DNA from: Caldilinea sp. CFX5
GTDB lineage: Bacteria > Chloroflexota > Anaerolineae > Caldilineales > Caldilineaceae
Direction: 5' to 3'
NCBI GenBank assembly: GCA_021405325.1
Contig: QWII01000040.1
Span: 62,001-126,000, forward strand
DNA: 64,000 nt
The translations under genes were made by a program, and so were the position numbers. The notes beneath the pieces are model-generated. The model searched no databases. It saw nothing but the letters and a program-made list of their open reading frames with translations, and was not told the DNA's origin. Position 1 is the first letter of the stretch. Each line of letters starts with the position of its first letter. Below are positions 17,527-29,557 of the stretch, piece by piece.

Positions 17527-19375
17527 AACTTGCATACACCAAAACAGCCGTTTGCCAGGGTGGCAGGGTTAGCCAAATGCGCTGGGAAATCTTATGGACA
17601 GTTTCGCTAATTATATCCTGCCAATGCCCCGGCCAGGGTACTGTGAGTTCCACTTCGCGGCGGGCGTCACTAAAGTTGAGCGCGACAGCGACAAAATCGG
17701 TCACTTTCCCACTTGCCTCATCGGTCAGGAAGCGATCAAAGCGCACCACTTGCTCGCGTGGAAAGTCATTTGGGTAGAAGCGAATATGATCGCTCGCCAG
17801 CGCCGGGTGGCGGCGACGGGCGGCGATCAAGCGCTTAACCAGGCGCAAGTACGCTTGGTGGTCAGCCTGTTGCAGCTTTTCCCAGTGCAAGGGTTGAAAA
17901 TCAATGGTGCGTGGCGCATCTTCGGCAAACTCCTGTCCGGCATAGAGCATCGGAATCCCCGGCGCCGTCAGCAGCGTGACCAACCCCAAGAACGCTTTGG
18001 TCTGGGCCACTTCCTGCACAGTCATCGCGACGGGGCGGGTGATGTGGCGCTGCGAGTAGAAAATGATCTCATGCTCCGGTCGCACCTCATCGTGACTACA
18101 CGAATAATTCACGACGTTGGTTGCTGTGGACAACCCCTGGTCGCGAAAACCGCCAATCGCCCGAAAGATGTCCCGCTTTTCCCACTCCCAGCGTTGATTC
18201 AACACATCATCGAGGATATGGTGGAAGTCACCATTCCAGTACGCGTCAAGCGGGGTCTCTTGCACCATTTTGGCGGCGCTTTTCTCCGGGTGGGCGCCTT
18301 CCAGTTGCCAGAACTCGCCAATCAACAGACAGTCCGGCTTCTCCTGGCGCGCCGCCCAGCCGATGGCGCTAATGCCATGATAGGGATCAAAGCCGGGGTT
18401 CATGGGGTTCCGGTTGTCATAATCGACACCGCAGACCCAGTCAAAGCGAAAACCATCGACATGGTACTCATGCAGCCAGAAGCGCACGACATCCTGAAAG
18501 TAACGGGTGGTTTCACCGGCAAAGTGATCCCAATCAACGCCGCCCCAGCCATTCACCGCCTGTGATGTATGGTGAAAGAAAGGGTTCCAATCGTCCAGCC
18601 ACTCCCCTTTCGGGCCGTACATGGGCGGGTAGATTTGGTAATAAGGATGTTGCCCCCAGGCATGGTTAAGCGCGACATCAAGAATAACGGCCAACCCCCG
18701 TTTGTGACAGGCATCGACCACCTGCTTGAAATCGGCAGGCGTACCATAGCTTTGCGCCGGGGCGAAGTAGAAGACCGGGTTATAGCCCCAACTGGAATCG
18801 CCGGGGAAGGCTTGAATCGGCATCAACTCGATGGCGTTCACGCCCAGTTCAGCTAAGTAGTCGATATAAGGGAGCAGTGAACGAAAGGCGCCATAGTGGG
18901 GGCGATTGGCAAACCAGCGCCCGGCAAAGTCGCGGACGCAAAGCTCATAGATGATTAGATCGCGCAAAGCGGGCGTCTGCCATCCTTGATCATGCCAGGT
19001 AAAGGTGGGGGGGGGCGCCGGTAAGTAGGCCCACGGACCTTCGGCTGTCCATTTCATCTGCGTGGCGTAGGGGTCGCCAACCCAGGCGTGGGATTGATCG
19101 TCAATCGCCACATAGTAACCATAGCGCGTCTCACCAAGGCGGGGAATGGTCGTCCACCAAACGCCGCGGCCGTCGGTCACCATGCGGTTGGCGCGACTAT
19201 TCCAGCCATTAAAATCACCGACAAGACTCACATAGGGTTTGTGGGGCGCATACATCACAAAAGTGGTAGTGTTGGGCGCCAGCAGATCATGATGAACACC
19301 ACCACGAATATCAATCGGCAGCATATTGATGCCAAGGCTCTGAGTTTGTAGCGAATTATTGATAAAGTCACGCAT
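17525..19375 (-). CDS. GH13 alpha-amylase family protein, branching-enzyme-like
   Basis: A 616-residue enzyme with an N-terminal CBM48/E-set-like domain ([17 protein letters not shown], about residues 50-66), a GH13 TIM barrel and a C-terminal beta domain. The catalytic residues are visible: nucleophile Asp in GFRFDWV, acid/base Glu in LIGEFW, and transition-state Asp in SCSHDEV. The architecture resembles 1,4-alpha-glucan branching enzymes and related glucanotransferases, but NYSCSHDEV and the domain sizes differ from classic GlgB. The exact activity (branching, debranching or hydrolysis) is therefore open. There is no signal peptide, so it is cytoplasmic and likely acts on glycogen. No other glycogen gene is adjacent. 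Confidence 0.85.
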   Translation of the reverse strand: MRDFINNSLQTQSLGINMLPIDIRGGVHHDLLAPNTTTFVMYAPHKPYVSLVGDFNGWNSRANRMVTDGRGVWWTTIPRLGETRYGYYVAIDDQSHAWVGDPYATQMKWTAEGPWAYLPAPPPTFTWHDQGWQTPALRDLIIYELCVRDFAGRWFANRPHYGAFRSLLPYIDYLAELGVNAIELMPIQAFPGDSSWGYNPVFYFAPAQSYGTPADFKQVVDACHKRGLAVILDVALNHAWGQHPYYQIYPPMYGPKGEWLDDWNPFFHHTSQAVNGWGGVDWDHFAGETTRYFQDVVRFWLHEYHVDGFRFDWVCGVDYDNRNPMNPGFDPYHGISAIGWAARQEKPDCLLIGEFWQLEGAHPEKSAAKMVQETPLDAYWNGDFHHILDDVLNQRWEWEKRDIFRAIGGFRDQGLSTATNVVNYSCSHDEVRPEHEIIFYSQRHITRPVAMTVQEVAQTKAFLGLVTLLTAPGIPMLYAGQEFAEDAPRTIDFQPLHWEKLQQADHQAYLRLVKRLIAARRRHPALASDHIRFYPNDFPREQVVRFDRFLTDEASGKVTDFVAVALNFSDARREVELTVPWPGHWQDIISETVHKISQRIWLTLPPWQTAVLVYAS

Positions 19376-19511
19376 CTTGGTTCACCTGTGATCAAATGCA
19401 AATTACCGTAACCTTCTTTGCTAATAGATAAACCAGATAAAAGTTGCATAACAGTAGGCGCCTACCGTAGTGCGAAGTCTATTTGTTTTGTCTATAAGAG
19501 CGTTATGACAT

Positions 19512-19536
19512 AGCGTTTGGTATAAGCGTTTGGTAT
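19512..19536. promoter_or_regulatory. overlapping direct repeats upstream of the GH13 gene
   Basis: AGCGTTTGGTATA occurs twice in tandem (19512-19524 and 19524-19536) and is followed by CC, giving a GGTATACC palindrome at the end. It lies about 140 bases upstream of the GH13 start in an AT-rich spacer, and could be a regulator binding site. GTAGGCGCCTAC, a 12-base palindrome, lies nearby at about 19454-19465. Confidence 0.3.
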
Positions 19537-19695
19537 ACCAGCCCATTATGCCATAATTTCTACATAGTTTGTCTGACAGAAGATTTACATAATAGTTAGA
19601 AGGCTAAAGTTATTTTTTGCAGAAAAACGAGCATCTGATCTCAGCGAACGTTGCGGATGGGGACATCAGTTCCAGAAAGGGGCGGGGGGGACAAA

Positions 19696-19731
19696 AAACA
19701 GCCCTGGCGACCAAGGCGACCAGGGCTGTTT
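19696..19731 (-). terminator. rho-independent terminator of icd
   Basis: AAACAGCCCTGG (19696-19707) pairs with CCAGGGCTGTTT (19720-19731); on the minus strand the stem is followed by a run of six T. It starts about 9 bases after the icd stop. Confidence 0.9.
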
Positions 19732-19739
19732 GCTTACCA

Positions 19740-20990
<1,251 letters not shown>

Positions 20991-21210
20991 AAGCGTGGAA
21001 CTGCTCCTTCAGTTTTTGGGATTCGTAAACCTATCAATTTTCAAAGATGATACAATGACCAGATTATTTTTGGCGAGTTACGCATGGGTTGCGCTTCGTC
21101 AAGGGCTGCCTAACGCCTCTTTGCTCCATCAATTTGACCAGTTTCTAGTGGCATGGGGTCGTTGTCATTCGTGGACAGTGACCAGGGTTAATGCGGTCGA
21201 TAAAAAACCA

Positions 21211-22020
21211 TTAGCTTTCTTGTAGATCCCGATCCACTTGGGCGAGCCAGGCGTCGTCGCGAAAGCTGAAAATTTCACCGGAACGTTCACGACTCCAGGG
21301 GCCGACCAGCCAGTAGACCAGGCGGGCGACTTGCAGAGGAGGCAGCAATTGTCCCTTTTCCTCAAACTCGTGGAACATCTGTAAATTGAGCCGGCTGTCG
21401 CTGGTGTCAACGCTGCGTAGATCGGCTTGCATATCGGTGTCAACCACGCCGGGGTGCAAGGCGTTGACAGTGATGCCTGTCTTCGCTGTTTCCAAAGCGA
21501 GAACACGGGTCAACTGATCCAAACCGGCTTTGGCGGCGCCATACGCGCTCAAACCGGCGACGGGCGTGCGCCCCAAGCCACTGCTGACGTTGACAATACG
21601 CCCATAGCGCTGCTCCAACATGGTAGGCAAGACGCCATAGATCGTAAAAAAGGGGCCGATCAAGTTGACCTGAATATTATAGGCCCACTCATCGGGATCC
21701 GTTTCGGCAATCTCCTCAATCGGCCAGATGACGCCGGCATTGTTGACGAGTATGTCAATATGCTGAAAGGTCTCCACCGTTTTTTCGATCAACAGCCCCA
21801 CTTGTTCCGGATCCCCCACATCGGCGGGAATCGCTAAGACCTGACCGCCCAGCGCACGTAGCCGCTCCGCCTGTTGGGCCAAAGCATCTTCGCTGCGCGC
21901 CGTCAACACCACAGCGGCGCCGGCGCGCACAAAACGCTCGGCAATACCCGCCCCCAGTCCACGGCTCGCGCCGGTAATGATTGCAACTTGTCCTTGTAAC
22001 TTTTTTCGCGCCATAGTCAT
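21211..22020 (-). CDS. short-chain dehydrogenase/reductase (SDR)
   Basis: A 269-residue classical SDR. The cofactor loop is TGASRGLGAGIAE (about residues 17-29), the NNAGV motif follows at about 94, and the catalytic set is visible as serine in NVSSGLG and YGAAK (Tyr-x-x-x-Lys). ADVGDPEQV suggests the usual adenine-binding aspartate. The start could be ATG 22020 or the in-frame ATG 22014 (MARKKLQGQ). The substrate is not predictable, and no pathway partners adjoin. A word-repeat hairpin lies just upstream. Confidence 0.88.
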   Translation of the reverse strand: MTMARKKLQGQVAIITGASRGLGAGIAERFVRAGAAVVLTARSEDALAQQAERLRALGGQVLAIPADVGDPEQVGLLIEKTVETFQHIDILVNNAGVIWPIEEIAETDPDEWAYNIQVNLIGPFFTIYGVLPTMLEQRYGRIVNVSSGLGRTPVAGLSAYGAAKAGLDQLTRVLALETAKTGITVNALHPGVVDTDMQADLRSVDTSDSRLNLQMFHEFEEKGQLLPPLQVARLVYWLVGPWSRERSGEIFSFRDDAWLAQVDRDLQES

Positions 22021-22082
22021 TACAGTTTACCAAAGAGCGATCAAAAGGTCTATTTTGACAGGGACGTTTGGAAAGATTGAGG

Positions 22083-22204
22083 GTAGGTAGATAGGTACAC
22101 AGGTAGACAGGTAGATAGGTAGACTGGTATTGTCGTTGAAGACCCTGTGTACCTGTGTACCTATCTACCTATCTACCTGTGTACCTGTCTACCTATCTAC
22201 CTAT
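22083..22204. repeat. GTAGATAG word-repeat hairpin
   Basis: About 42 bases of GGTAGATAGGTACACAGGTA-type words (22083-22124) are mirrored by the complementary TACCTATCTACCTGTGTACC series (about 22146-22204). The two sides pair extensively but in several registers. The same words recur, without a second arm, at 30828-30880. Confidence 0.7.
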
Positions 22205-22213
22205 GCACAAAAA

Positions 22214-22248
22214 GAACGGGGCTGACTCATAATGAATCAGCCCCGTTC
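22214..22248 (-). terminator. rho-independent terminator
   Basis: GAACGGGGCTGA (22214-22225) pairs perfectly with TCAGCCCCGTTC (22237-22248); on the minus strand it is followed by TTTTTG. It lies about 75 bases after the stop of the small minus-strand gene at 22324. Confidence 0.8.
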
Positions 22249-22254
22249 TCGGGT

Positions 22255-22283
22255 GGTCTGGATGGTTCGCCTCCATCCAGACC
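22255..22283. terminator. second hairpin downstream of the small gene
   Basis: GGTCTGGATGG (22255-22265) pairs perfectly with CCATCCAGACC (22273-22283). There is no T tract, so it may be a pause or stability hairpin rather than a terminator. Confidence 0.5.
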
Positions 22284-22323
22284 AGATCTGTGGATTGGAA
22301 TGACGATTTGAATAAATTCCTAG

Positions 22324-22521
22324 TTAGGAGCGGAGGTATTTTTCAATATCGTCGATTGATTTGTACAGGTCGTCAAATTGTTCTTTCGATGTGATCCAGG
22401 CGCCTTCGGCGTCACCATTACCACCGGAGCGGAAACGGTCGCGCAAGCGTTGCGCCGTGTCGCCGTCTGACAAAATCTTATCCAGAATATCATAATTCGT
22501 GTTACGAGCCTTGCTACCCAT
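22324..22521 (-). CDS. hypothetical small acidic protein
   Basis: A 65-residue soluble protein, MGSKARNTNYDILDKILSDG in the chosen start. It is rich in charged residues, with a glycine-rich centre (RFRSGGNGDAEGAW) and a helical C-terminus (EQFDDLYKSIDDIEKYLRS). Three ATG codons occur in tandem (22527, 22524, 22521). AGGAG directly abuts the first, so the third, with 6-base spacing, is the likely start. It is followed by a strong terminator, which supports a real independent gene. I do not recognise the family. Confidence 0.6.
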   Translation of the reverse strand: MGSKARNTNYDILDKILSDGDTAQRLRDRFRSGGNGDAEGAWITSKEQFDDLYKSIDDIEKYLRS

Positions 22522-23001
22522 CATCATCTCCTACATCATGTGTATGCTATAGTGCGACCACCGCCTGGTCACATCGTTTTTTGTTGTCTGCACCGGTGCT
22601 ATTTCATCTATGATGACGGACAACACCAAGCAAGGTTACGGCAAGTTCATACGTCATATTACGTATTTATTATATATATAAACTACGCCATTTAGCGTTA
22701 CAGTTCCATAACAAAAGCCTGTTTTCCGGCTCCTTCATTCGGTGCGACGTATATTCGGAGGGGAATCGTCTAATAGCGAACTTCATAGTTACAACAGGTG
22801 GATAGGGTATAGCCTACCCGGTTGACTAGTGCGTTCCAGAGGATTTTCCGTTATGCTAAAGATAAGGATAGCGAAAGGCGTCATGCTTGGCGTCTACCAA
22901 ACCCTAGCAGCGCACTGCTAGGGTTCTTTATTCAAGTAGGTACGCGCTCGGAGCCGGTCCGTGACCGGCGGCGAGTGCAGCGGCAGAAGGACGGAGGGAA
23001 T
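22522..23001. other. 480-base divergent spacer
   Basis: No gene is seen. It contains an AT-rich tract at about 22655-22685 (TTACGTATTTATTATATATA) and a TTGACT at 22822 with TATGCT at 22852 (spacing too long for a standard promoter). It also has a stem-loop ACCCTAGCAG/CTGCTAGGGT at 22901-22924 followed by TTCTTTATT that looks like a terminator or attenuator, and one half-copy of the REP-like palindrome family (22946-22970). Promoters for both flanking genes must lie here. Confidence 0.5.
22901..22932 (+). terminator. terminator-like hairpin ahead of the 2-oxoacid oxidoreductase operon
   Basis: ACCCTAGCAG (22901-22910) and CTGCTAGGGT (22915-22924) form a 10-bp stem with a 4-base loop followed by a T-rich tail. 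It sits 70 bases before the first gene and on its strand, so it could be an attenuator in the leader or end an undetected small transcript. Confidence 0.5.
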
Positions 23002-23250
23002 ATGGTCAGAGGAACCGTTACCATTGACCGTGAACGGTGCAAAGGTTGCCAGCTTTGCATCAGCGTTTGCCCGCAGGCGGTGCTGCATCTCTCCACGCAA
23101 CTGAACAGCCACGGTTATCCCACCATCACGCTGGCGGAAGGTGAGCAGCATTGCACCGGCTGTGCACTCTGTGCGCTCGTCTGCCCGGATGTGGTTTTCA
23201 GCGTCTATCGCACAGCGCGCCAACGCCCGCCGGCGGCAGTAATGGCTTGA
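23002..23250 (+). CDS. 4Fe-4S ferredoxin, delta subunit of 2-oxoacid:ferredoxin oxidoreductase
   Basis: An 82-residue ferredoxin with two cluster motifs, CKGCQLCISVCP and CTGCALCALVCP, each binding a [4Fe-4S] centre. The start ATG 23002 has GGAGGG 3 bases upstream; the longer open frame before it runs through repeat DNA. It opens the operon delta-alpha-beta-gamma, the order found in four-part 2-oxoglutarate or branched-chain 2-oxoacid oxidoreductases. The subunit accepts electrons from the thiamine-diphosphate site and passes them to soluble ferredoxin. Cytoplasmic. Confidence 0.9.
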   Translation: MVRGTVTIDRERCKGCQLCISVCPQAVLHLSTQLNSHGYPTITLAEGEQHCTGCALCALVCPDVVFSVYRTARQRPPAAVMA

Positions 23251-23262
23251 AAGGAGCGGCGC

Positions 23263-24344
<1,082 letters not shown>

Positions 24345-24360
<16 letters not shown>

Positions 24361-25163
24361 CAACAGTTTCAACTAAGCAGACAGTGTCGGCGCTTGACCC
24401 GGCGCTGGTAGAGGCCATGGCACTGGTCTATCAACGACCGGCGAGCCTGCGCAATGTCGCCACCCATTATTGCCCCGGCTGCACCCACGGCCTCATTCAC
24501 CGGCTGATTGCAGAAGCCATCGATGAGTTAGGGCTTCGCGAACGAACGATCTGCGTGGCACCGGTGGGCTGTGCGGTCTTTGCTTATGAATATTTCAATG
24601 TCGATGGTTGCGAGGCGGCTCACGGGCGCGCCCCGGCCATGGCGACTGGTCTCAAACGGGTTATGCCCGACCGTGTGGTCTTTACCTATCAAGGCGACGG
24701 CGATCTGGCGGCCATTGGCGGCAACGAGATCCTCCACGCCGCCAATCGGGGTGAGCCAATCACCGTCTTCTTTGTCAACAACGGTATCTATGGCATGACC
24801 GGCGGCCAGATGGCGCCCACAACCTTGCCCGGACAGGTGACGACCACCACCCAAACGGGCCGTTCCCTGGCGGCGCATGGTCATCCCCTGCACATCACCG
24901 AACTGCTGGCGACGCTGCCGGGGGTGGCCTATGCCGTGCGCCGCTCGGTCCATTCGCCCGCCGAAATTCGCAAGACGCAAAAGGCGATTAAGCTGGCCTT
25001 CCAGTGCCAGTTACAAGGCTGCGGTCTGAGCATTGTTGAGATTTTAAGCACCTGCCCGGTCAACTGGCATCTTGACCCTACGGATGCCCTCACCTACATT
25101 CGCGACCAGATGTTGCCGGTCTTTCCGTTGGGTGATTTCAAAAATCGGTTGCAGGGGGGATAG
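24345..25163 (+). CDS. 2-oxoacid:ferredoxin oxidoreductase beta subunit (thiamine-diphosphate binding)
   Basis: A 272-residue beta subunit. [14 protein letters not shown] carries two conserved cysteines near the proximal cluster or TPP site, and [19 protein letters not shown] with [11 protein letters not shown] is the thiamine diphosphate/Mg2+ motif (GDG...N). GAGGAGG at about 24331-24337 supports ATG 24345, giving a 16-base overlap with the alpha gene and tight coupling. In contrast, 161 bases of low-complexity repeat separate it from the gamma gene. Confidence 0.94.
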
Positions 25164-25304
25164 TTGGTTGGTTGGTTCATCGGTTGGTTGGTTCATCGGT
25201 TGGTTGGTTCGGTGGTTGGTTCGGTGGTTGGTTCGTTCGTTGGTTCGTTCGTTGGTTCGTTCGTTGGTTTCGACAAGCTCAACCAACGAACGAACCAACC
25301 AACC
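25163..25304. repeat. GGTTGGTTCG hairpin splitting the oxidoreductase operon, copy 2
   Basis: A left arm of GGTTGGTTCATCGGTTGGTT and GGTTCGTTCGTT words (25163-25270) ends in the loop TTTCGACAAGCTC. It is answered by AACCAACGAACGAACCAACC (about 25280-25299). Only the part nearest the loop is fully paired; the left side has expanded into a tandem run. The core equals that at 17476-17526. It contains no gene. Confidence 0.75.
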
Positions 25305-25324
25305 CGCACAGAAAGGAACGGCGC

Positions 25325-25930
25325 ATGGAAAAGTCAATTATCATTGCCGGGTTTGGCGGACAGGGCGCGCTGTTGGCCGGTCGGCTGTTGGCCTATGCGG
25401 CGCTGAGCGTCAACAAACAAGTGACCTGGCTGCCCTCCTACGGGCCGGAGATGCGCGGCGGGACGGCCCATTGCACAGTGGTGATCAGCGACGAAGCCAT
25501 TGGTTCGCCGCTGGTGCGCAATCCCGATTATGTCATCGCCATGAATGCACCTTCCGCCAATAAATATCTCTCGCTGGTCAAAACCGGCGGCTTGCTCATT
25601 GTCAATCGCGACCTGTTGACCGCTCCTGTCGAGCGGCCGGACATTCGCATCTTGACCATGCCGGCCAGCCAGTTGGCGCACAAAGCCGGGGATCGCCATT
25701 TGATCAATACAGTGATGCTCGGCGCGCTCATTGAACAGACCGGCATCCTGCCGTTAGCGGTGGTTGAGCAGGCGCTCATTGCGCACTTGCCGGAACGCCA
25801 TCGTGATCTCCTAAATGTCAACCAACGTGCGCTACACGAAGGAGCCATCTATCCTTTGACCCTGGCGCCGGCAATGGTGACAGCCACCGCGCCGGAGAAG
25901 CAGGCAACCAGCAGAGGAGCCTACGCATGA
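25325..25930 (+). CDS. 2-oxoacid:ferredoxin oxidoreductase gamma subunit
   Basis: A 201-residue gamma subunit. GFGGQGALLAGRLLAYAA is the family's N-terminal nucleotide-like loop, and SYGPEMRGGTAHCTVVIS with ALNVNQ-type sequence (LNVNQRALHEG) are typical. The domain binds CoA in known structures. ATG 25325 is preceded by AAAGGAA; the longer open frame upstream reads through the GGTTGG repeat and gives a biased W/V/G/S-rich peptide, so it is rejected. The stop overlaps the next gene's ATG (ATGA), indicating coupling to the acyl-CoA synthetase. Confidence 0.92.
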   Translation: MEKSIIIAGFGGQGALLAGRLLAYAALSVNKQVTWLPSYGPEMRGGTAHCTVVISDEAIGSPLVRNPDYVIAMNAPSANKYLSLVKTGGLLIVNRDLLTAPVERPDIRILTMPASQLAHKAGDRHLINTVMLGALIEQTGILPLAVVEQALIAHLPERHRDLLNVNQRALHEGAIYPLTLAPAMVTATAPEKQATSRGAYA

Positions 25931-28113
25931 GCATCGCCAACCTTGAGTGTCTCTTTCACCCACAGTCGGTAGCGGTGATCGGCGCCTCAACCCGACCGCA
26001 CAGCGTCGGCGCAACGGTGATGCACAATCTGCTAAGTGCCGGTTTCGCCGGGCCGATCATGCCGGTCAATCCCAAACATCAGGCGGTGGCCGGCGTCCTC
26101 GCCTACCCGGATGTGGCCAGCCTGCCCTTGACGCCGGATCTGGCAGTCATTTGTACGCCGCCGTGCACGGTGCCGGGACTGATCACCGCCTTGGGGGAAC
26201 GGGGAGTCAAAGCAGCGGTTGTCTTGACGGCGGGCTTGGAACGGGAAACCGACGCTCAAGGTCAACCATTGCAGCAAGCGACCCTGGCGGCAGCCAAACC
26301 CTACGGGCTGCGCATCCTCGGCCCTAATTGTGTTGGCCTGATGATTCCGGGGATTGGTCTCAATGCCAGCTTTGCCCACACCAACCCGTTGCCCGGCAAT
26401 CTGGCCTTTGTCACCCAATCGGGCGCGCTGGCCGTTGCGGTTCTCGACTGGGCCAAATCCAATGGCATTGGCTTCTCCAGCTTTGTTTCGCTGGGCAACC
26501 TGGCCGATATTGATTTTGGCGATCTGCTCACCTACCTGGGCAACGACCCGGCCACGCGCGCCATTCTGCTCTATATCGAATCGATCACCGATGCCGCTAA
26601 GTTCATGGCCGCGGCCAAGGTGGCCGCGCGCAACAAACCGGTCATTGCCGTCAAGGCGGGACGGGTGGCGGAAGGCGCACAGGCCGCCCATTCCCACACC
26701 GGCGCCCTGGCCGGCGTCGATGATGTGGTCGATGCCGCGTTGCGCCGGGCGGGGATTCTGCGCGTCGATACGATTGAGGATCTCTTCAACGCCGTCGAGA
26801 CGCTGGCGCGCACTCACCCTTTGCAAGGGGACAAGCTGATCATCTTCACCAATGGCGGCGGGCCAGGGGTCATGGCCACCGACGCGCTGATTCGCCGGGG
26901 CGGACGGCTGGCGACCCTGGCGCCGGCCACGCTGGCGCGGCTGGACACTTTTCTGCCCCCCAACTGGTCACATGGCAACCCGATTGATATTATCGGCGAC
27001 GCACCGCCCGAACGCTATCGCCAGAGCCTACAAGCGCTGCTGGCTGATCCGGGCGGCGACACCATTCTCTTTATCCAAACGCCAACGGCCATTGTCCCTA
27101 GCATCGAAATCGCCCAGGCGTTGGCGCCGATGATCCAAGCAGCGCCGCGCAATATCCTCTCCTGCTGGCTCGGTCGCGATGGCGTGGCCGCTGCCCGCCA
27201 GCTTTTTGCCGCTGCCGGCATTCCGGTCTACGACTCGCCGGAAGATGGGGTGGACGCCTTTTTACAGATGGTCAACTACCGGCGCACCCAGGAACTGTTA
27301 CAAGCAAGCGCCGCCAGCCCGCCCCCAGCCTTTACGGCTGATCGGCCACAAGCCCACGCCGTGATCAAAGCGGCCCTGGCCGCTGGCCGCGACCTGCTGA
27401 CCGAAGTCGAGGCGAAAACGATCTTGGCGGCCTATGCCATTCCGACAGTGCCGACCTGTTTTGCTGCCACACCGTCAGCCTGCGGCGAGGTTGCCCAACG
27501 GATGGGCGGACCGGTGGTGGTCAAAATTTTGTCGCCGGAGATTAGCCACAAAAGTGATGTCGGCGGCGTGGCCCTCAACCTGGCGACACCGGAGGCGGCG
27601 CAGAGCGCTGCGGCGACCATGTGGCAACAGGTGCAGCAGTTGCGCCCCCAGGCTACGCTGTGCGGCTTCACCGTCCAGCCGATGGTGCAGCGGCCCCACG
27701 CGCATGAATTGATCATCGGCGTGACCAACGACGCCATTTTCGGGCCGGTCATCCTCTTTGGACAGGGCGGCACGGCAGTAGAGGTGATCGGGGATCGGGC
27801 GGTGACGCTGCCGCCGCTCACACCGCAGTTGGCGCGTGAGTTGGTCGAGCGCACGCGCGTCGCCAAATTGTTGGCCGGCTATCGCAACCGGGCGCCCGCC
27901 AACCTGGCCGCCCTGCACGAGACGTTGCTGAAGGTGAGCCAGATGGTCGCCGATCTCCCGGAGCTTTGTGAATTAGACATTAACCCCCTACTTGTTGATG
28001 AGACGGGTGTTCTGGCGCTCGACGCTCGCCTACGCGTCCGCGCCGGGCAACCCACAACTGGAGGTAACGGTGGTGAATCCACAGGCAAATTCACAAGGGC
28101 AACAACCCTTTGA
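25927..28113 (+). CDS. acetate/acyl-CoA ligase (ADP-forming), fused alpha-beta
   Basis: A 728-residue nucleoside-diphosphate-forming acyl-CoA synthetase in the single-chain arrangement. The CoA-binding domain comes first ([20 protein letters not shown]), then two succinyl-CoA synthetase alpha-like domains with the phospho-histidine site near HSHTGALAG, and then an ATP-grasp domain ([38 protein letters not shown]). It converts acyl-CoA, ADP and phosphate to the acid, CoA and ATP. The 4-base overlap with the gamma subunit gene ties it to the oxidoreductase, so acyl-CoA from oxidised 2-oxoacids is probably its substrate. This is a substrate-level phosphorylation module common in amino-acid fermenters. 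Confidence 0.93.
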   Translation: MSIANLECLFHPQSVAVIGASTRPHSVGATVMHNLLSAGFAGPIMPVNPKHQAVAGVLAYPDVASLPLTPDLAVICTPPCTVPGLITALGERGVKAAVVLTAGLERETDAQGQPLQQATLAAAKPYGLRILGPNCVGLMIPGIGLNASFAHTNPLPGNLAFVTQSGALAVAVLDWAKSNGIGFSSFVSLGNLADIDFGDLLTYLGNDPATRAILLYIESITDAAKFMAAAKVAARNKPVIAVKAGRVAEGAQAAHSHTGALAGVDDVVDAALRRAGILRVDTIEDLFNAVETLARTHPLQGDKLIIFTNGGGPGVMATDALIRRGGRLATLAPATLARLDTFLPPNWSHGNPIDIIGDAPPERYRQSLQALLADPGGDTILFIQTPTAIVPSIEIAQALAPMIQAAPRNILSCWLGRDGVAAARQLFAAAGIPVYDSPEDGVDAFLQMVNYRRTQELLQASAASPPPAFTADRPQAHAVIKAALAAGRDLLTEVEAKTILAAYAIPTVPTCFAATPSACGEVAQRMGGPVVVKILSPEISHKSDVGGVALNLATPEAAQSAAATMWQQVQQLRPQATLCGFTVQPMVQRPHAHELIIGVTNDAIFGPVILFGQGGTAVEVIGDRAVTLPPLTPQLARELVERTRVAKLLAGYRNRAPANLAALHETLLKVSQMVADLPELCELDINPLLVDETGVLALDARLRVRAGQPTTGGNGGESTGKFTRATTL

Positions 28114-29557
28114 TGTCACGATTATCGGCGGCGGCATTGTCGGCTGTGCGCTGGCGCGCGCGTTGACGCGCTACCGCCTTCACGTCGCGTTGGTTGAAAA
28201 GGAAGCGGAGGTTGGCTTTGGCACGAGCAAAGCCAACAGCGGCATCATTCATGGCGGCCACCATGCCGCCCCGGCCACCCTCAAGGGCAAACTGGAATGG
28301 GCCGGCAACCAGCACTGGGACAAGCTCTGCGCCGAGTTGGGCTTTGGCTTCAAGCGCATCGGCGAATTGACCGTCGCCCTCAGCCCGGAGGAGTTGCCGG
28401 AACTCTATCGGCTGCTCGACCAGGCCGCGGCCAAAGGGGTGCCCGGTCTCACCCTGTGGGATGGCGAACGGGTGCGCCGGGAAGAACCGGCATTGAGCGA
28501 AGCCGTGGTCGCGGCTGTCTATGCGCCAACCACAGCGGTAATCAACCCTTATGAAGCCTGCTTTGGCCTGGCCGAAAGCGCCATCCGCAATGGCTTGACC
28601 CTGCTCACGGCCTGTCGGGTGCAAGGGTTTACCCAAGGCGCATCCGATTGGACAGTCCACACCACACGCGGCGACCTGGCAACCCGCTTTGTGTTAAATG
28701 CCGCCGGTCTCTATGCCGATACGATCGCTGAATTGGCCGGCGTGCGCACCTTTACGATCCAGCCGCGCAAGGGCGAAGAATACCTGCTCGATAAACGGCT
28801 CAAAGGGCTGGTCAACCATGTCATCTTCCCCTGCCCCACGCCGGTCTCGAAAGGCATTCTGATCATCCCGACGTTTGACGGCACGCTCATGGTCGGCCCC
28901 ACCGCTGAAAGCGTCAACGACAAAGAGGATCGCACCACCACGATGGCCGGCAGCGCCGAAATCTTTGCGGCGGTGCAACGGCTGGCGCCCGGCATCAGCG
29001 AACGGGACTGTATTGCCGAGTTTGCCGGTGTGCGCGCGGCTGCCGATGGGGAAGATTTTATCATCGGCTCAACGGCGAAACGGGGCTTTCTCAACGTTGC
29101 CGGCATCCAATCACCCGGCTTGACCGCGGCGCCGGCCATTGCCGAATTGGTGGTCGAACTCTTGCGCGATGAAGGCTTGGCGCTGGTGCCTAAGGCCGAA
29201 TTTGTACCGACCTTGCCCAAACCGATCCACTTTGCGTCCCTTTCGACGCCGGAGCAGATCGCCCTGGCCGCCCGCGATGGCCACTATGGACGAATCGCCT
29301 GCCGCTGTGAAACGGTGACCGAAGGCGAAGTGCGAGACGCCATTCGTCGGGGCGCCTGTACGCTGGATGGCATCAAGTTTCGTACACGGGCCGGCATGGG
29401 GCGCTGTCAGGGCGGTTTTTGCACGGCGCGCTGTATGGCGATCCTGGCTCGTGAGTTGTCTATCCCGCTAAGTGCAGTCACCAAACGAGGTGGCGATTCG
29501 TGGCTGGTCTGCGAACGCCCGGCAGAGCTGACAGAGATGGAGGTGGGCAATGATTAG
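28073..29557 (+). CDS. FAD-dependent oxidoreductase with C-terminal BFD-like [2Fe-2S] domain (GlpA/LhgO type)
   Basis: A 494-residue flavoprotein. The N-terminal FAD site is [20 protein letters not shown], the DAO-type core continues with [12 protein letters not shown], and a BFD-like domain near the C-terminus has [18 protein letters not shown] and [13 protein letters not shown] cysteines. It resembles the glycerol-3-phosphate or 2-hydroxyglutarate dehydrogenases found as the first of three genes with a second flavoprotein and a DUF1667 protein, an arrangement I recall from Thermotoga. The start is GTG 28073 (or GTG 28070), with GGAGGT at 28060-28065, overlapping the synthetase gene by 41 bases. 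The natural substrate is not certain. Confidence 0.87.
   Translation: MNPQANSQGQQPFDVTIIGGGIVGCALARALTRYRLHVALVEKEAEVGFGTSKANSGIIHGGHHAAPATLKGKLEWAGNQHWDKLCAELGFGFKRIGELTVALSPEELPELYRLLDQAAAKGVPGLTLWDGERVRREEPALSEAVVAAVYAPTTAVINPYEACFGLAESAIRNGLTLLTACRVQGFTQGASDWTVHTTRGDLATRFVLNAAGLYADTIAELAGVRTFTIQPRKGEEYLLDKRLKGLVNHVIFPCPTPVSKGILIIPTFDGTLMVGPTAESVNDKEDRTTTMAGSAEIFAAVQRLAPGISERDCIAEFAGVRAAADGEDFIIGSTAKRGFLNVAGIQSPGLTAAPAIAELVVELLRDEGLALVPKAEFVPTLPKPIHFASLSTPEQIALAARDGHYGRIACRCETVTEGEVRDAIRRGACTLDGIKFRTRAGMGRCQGGFCTARCMAILARELSIPLSAVTKRGGDSWLVCERPAELTEMEVGND

Noticed and set aside
20995..21225. Small plus-strand ORF of 76 codons between icd and the SDR gene
   Set aside because: It overlaps the 3' end of the SDR gene, starts within the icd leader, has no ribosome site and resembles no protein I know.
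22822..22857. Promoter TTGACT...TATGCT ahead of the oxidoreductase operon
   Set aside because: The spacing is about 24 bases, too long for a standard promoter, so it is mentioned only in the spacer description.
25163..25304. CRISPR array
   Set aside because: The GGTTGG tract, like those at 22083 and 11255, has contiguous degenerate words without unique spacers of constant length, and no cas genes are near.
25172..25324. N-terminal extension of the gamma subunit through the repeat
   Set aside because: The extension is a biased translation of GGTTGGTTC words. ATG 25325 has its own ribosome site and begins the conserved gamma-subunit sequence.
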